A DNA stretch of 64,000 bases, taken from NCBI RefSeq assembly GCF_014692515.1, contig NZ_JACOIK010000012.1:62001-126000 (forward strand), given 5' to 3'. Shown piece after piece: positions 62,543 through 64,000 of the stretch. The stretch's first letter is position 1. Every line of letters starts with the position of its first letter. The translations under genes were made by a program, and so were the position numbers. The notes beneath the pieces are model-generated. The model did no database searches and was not told the origin of the DNA. It saw nothing but the letters and a program-made list of their open reading frames with translations. This DNA is from Sphingobacterium micropteri (GTDB taxonomy: Bacteria > Bacteroidota > Bacteroidia > Sphingobacteriales > Sphingobacteriaceae).

Positions 62543-63850
62543 ATGTCAACAAATAAGAACCTAAAATTCGAAACGTTACAAGTCCACGCCGGACAGGAAG
62601 TAGACCCAACCACAGGATCTAGAGCATTGCCTATTTATCAAACTACGTCGTATGTGTTTGAAAATGCCGAACACGGTGCTAACCTCTTTGCATTGAAGCA
62701 ATTTGGTAACATCTATACGCGCATCATGAACCCAACAACAGATGCTTTTGAAAAACGTATAGCTGCTTTGGAGGGAGGCGTTGCTGCTGTCGCAGTAGCT
62801 TCTGGTATGGCCGCACAGTTTTTAGCCTTGACAAATATTATCGAAAGCGGTGAAAACTTTGTAACCGGCTCCGATTTATACGGCGGCACCTACAACCAAT
62901 TTAAGGTATCTTTCAAACGATTGGGGATTGAAGCTCGTTTTGCGGAGAATAGCACTGCAGAAAACATGGAGCCTTTAATCGATGAAAATACAAAGGCTCT
63001 TTATGTAGAAACCATCGGTAACCCGAGTTACAACATCCCTGATTTTGAAAAAATTTCAGCTTTGGCGCAAAAATATGATTTACCCTTGATTGTAGACAAT
63101 ACATTTGGAGCGGGGGGCTATCTATTTAAGCCTTTAGAACATGGTGCACACGTGGTCGTTGAAGCTGCAACGAAATGGATTGGGGGCCATGGCACCAGTA
63201 TAGGTGGAGTCATTATCGATGGTGGTAATTACAATTGGGGCAATGGCAAATTTAAGCAGTTCTCTGAACCATCCGAAGGCTACCATGGATTGGTATTCGC
63301 TGATGTTTTTGGTCCAGAAGGCCCTTTTGGTAATATTCAATTTGCAATACGTGCGCGTGTAGAGGGATTACGTGATTTTGGACCGGCACTTTCGCCATTC
63401 AACTCATTTTTGTTAGTACAAGGGTTGGAAACACTTTCCTTGCGTGTACAACGCCATGTAGATAACGCTTTAGAGATTGCACAATGGCTGGAAGCTCACC
63501 CACAAGTAGAGAAAGTTAATTTCCCGGGTTTAAAAAGTGATCCGAACCATTTAGCTGCACAGAAATATTTGAAGAATGGTTATGGTGCTGTATTGTCCTT
63601 CACCATAAAAGGAGGAGCAGATAAGGCAAATGAGTTTATTGATGCATTGGATTTAATTAGCCATCTAGCCAACGTCGGTGATGCTAAAACATTGATTATA
63701 CATCCGGCAGCAACTACACACCAACAGCTTTCGGAAGACGCACAAAGAAGTGCTGGAGTATTCCCTGGGCAATTACGTCTTTCTGTGGGTATCGAACATG
63801 TAGATGATATCAAAGCTGATCTGCAACAGGCTTTTGATAAGATTAAATAA
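62543..63850 (+). CDS. metY: O-acetylhomoserine aminocarboxypropyltransferase / cysteine synthase (PLP-dependent)
   Basis: It makes homocysteine from O-acetylhomoserine and sulfide, the direct sulfhydrylation route to methionine. The PLP-fold Cys/Met metabolism signature is present: KFETLQVHAGQEVDPTTGSRALPIYQTTSYVF, NIYTRIMNPT, ASGMAAQFLAL, and the PLP lysine in VEAATKWIGGHGTSIGG. At 435 residues it is the usual size. It is encoded 105 bp after the leader ORF and about 210 bp after the SAM riboswitch, and homoserine dehydrogenase follows after 97 bp. The enzyme would also use sulfide from the cys genes at the left end. Confidence 0.95.
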   Translation: MSTNKNLKFETLQVHAGQEVDPTTGSRALPIYQTTSYVFENAEHGANLFALKQFGNIYTRIMNPTTDAFEKRIAALEGGVAAVAVASGMAAQFLALTNIIESGENFVTGSDLYGGTYNQFKVSFKRLGIEARFAENSTAENMEPLIDENTKALYVETIGNPSYNIPDFEKISALAQKYDLPLIVDNTFGAGGYLFKPLEHGAHVVVEAATKWIGGHGTSIGGVIIDGGNYNWGNGKFKQFSEPSEGYHGLVFADVFGPEGPFGNIQFAIRARVEGLRDFGPALSPFNSFLLVQGLETLSLRVQRHVDNALEIAQWLEAHPQVEKVNFPGLKSDPNHLAAQKYLKNGYGAVLSFTIKGGADKANEFIDALDLISHLANVGDAKTLIIHPAATTHQQLSEDAQRSAGVFPGQLRLSVGIEHVDDIKADLQQAFDKIK

Positions 63851-63947
63851 TAAATGGGTATACTTTTTTAGAAAAAGTTAAGGATGGGACAATACTAAAC
63901 TTGACAAAAAATAATGCTTTACGAGAATAAACAACAGAATAATAACA

Positions 63948-64000
63948 ATGAGTGAAAGGTTAATCATAGGCATTTTTGGATTTGGTGTGGTTGGACAGGG
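63948..64000 (+). CDS. hom: Homoserine dehydrogenase, 3'-truncated by window edge
   Basis: Only 17 full codons are visible: MSERLIIGIFGFGVVGQ. The GxGxxG-type NAD(P)-binding start (GIFGFGVVGQG) is the N-terminal signature of homoserine dehydrogenase. Being downstream of metY under the same SAM riboswitch, it would supply homoserine for the pathway. The rest lies outside the window, so the assignment rests on this short piece and the context. Confidence 0.72.
   Translation, partial: MSERLIIGIFGFGVVGQ

Overview
The window reads as a chromosomal segment of a Bacteroidota bacterium, most likely of the Sphingobacteriaceae (Sphingobacterium/Pedobacter/Olivibacter-like). The reasons are SusC/SusD/SusE outer-membrane genes, Tat-targeted Gfo/Idh/MocA oxidoreductases beside a two-subunit GMC dehydrogenase, TAnnTTTG-type promoter boxes, few Shine-Dalgarno sequences and moderate-to-low GC. 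I see no rRNA, CRISPR array, insertion sequence, phage gene or integrase. The genes look like ordinary, intact core and catabolic chromosome.

Layout. 1-2.9 kb: end of a sulfate-assimilation operon (cysH, cysD, cysN). 3.1-5.3 kb: gdhA and two small hypothetical genes. 5.5-14.8 kb: an eight-gene minus-strand operon for periplasmic sugar/polyol oxidation (SUMF1-like protein, Gfo/Idh/MocA enzyme, ApbE, TIM-barrel isomerase, MFS permease, GMC dehydrogenase, second Gfo/Idh/MocA enzyme, Tat-lipoprotein small subunit). 15.0-16.2 kb: PagL-like lipid A deacylase. 16.2-16.5 kb: a structured non-coding element. 16.5-23.2 kb: housekeeping genes (rluA-like, tlpA-like, pyrF, panB, obgE, adk). 23.3-23.5 kb: tRNA-Arg and tRNA-Thr. 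23.8-26.4 kb: clpB.

26.4-42.0 kb: a maltodextrin/starch utilisation locus. A LacI-type regulator gene is followed by inverted-repeat operators and an eight-gene operon: surface GH13 lipoprotein, SusC, SusD, SusE, periplasmic GH13, beta-phosphoglucomutase, GH65 maltose phosphorylase, MFS permease. Starch would be cut at the surface, imported by SusCD, trimmed in the periplasm, moved inward by the MFS permease and phosphorolysed to glucose and glucose 6-phosphate.

42.1-50.3 kb: ubiA-family gene, engB, a cupin, an epimerase-like protein, an M13 peptidase, a PAS histidine kinase, an ECF-like sigma factor and DoxX. 50.5-56.7 kb: tetR-tolC-MFP-RND efflux operon. 56.8-60.6 kb: a Nudix-like (NrtR-type) regulator divergent from pfkA, a BadF-like kinase homologue with a damaged phosphate-1 motif, and gapA. 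60.6-61.7 kb: mnmA. 61.9-62.1 kb: two tRNA-Phe genes.

62.1-64.0 kb: a promoter box, a SAM-I riboswitch, a 31-codon Cys/Met-rich leader ORF, an O-acetylhomoserine sulfhydrylase gene and the start of homoserine dehydrogenase. The riboswitch plus leader peptide is the most striking feature: it suggests two-input control of sulfur amino-acid synthesis. The degenerate kinase inside the glycolytic operon, its NrtR-like neighbour with a clear operator palindrome, and the periplasmic oxidation operon come next. All functions are assigned by motif recognition without database searches.
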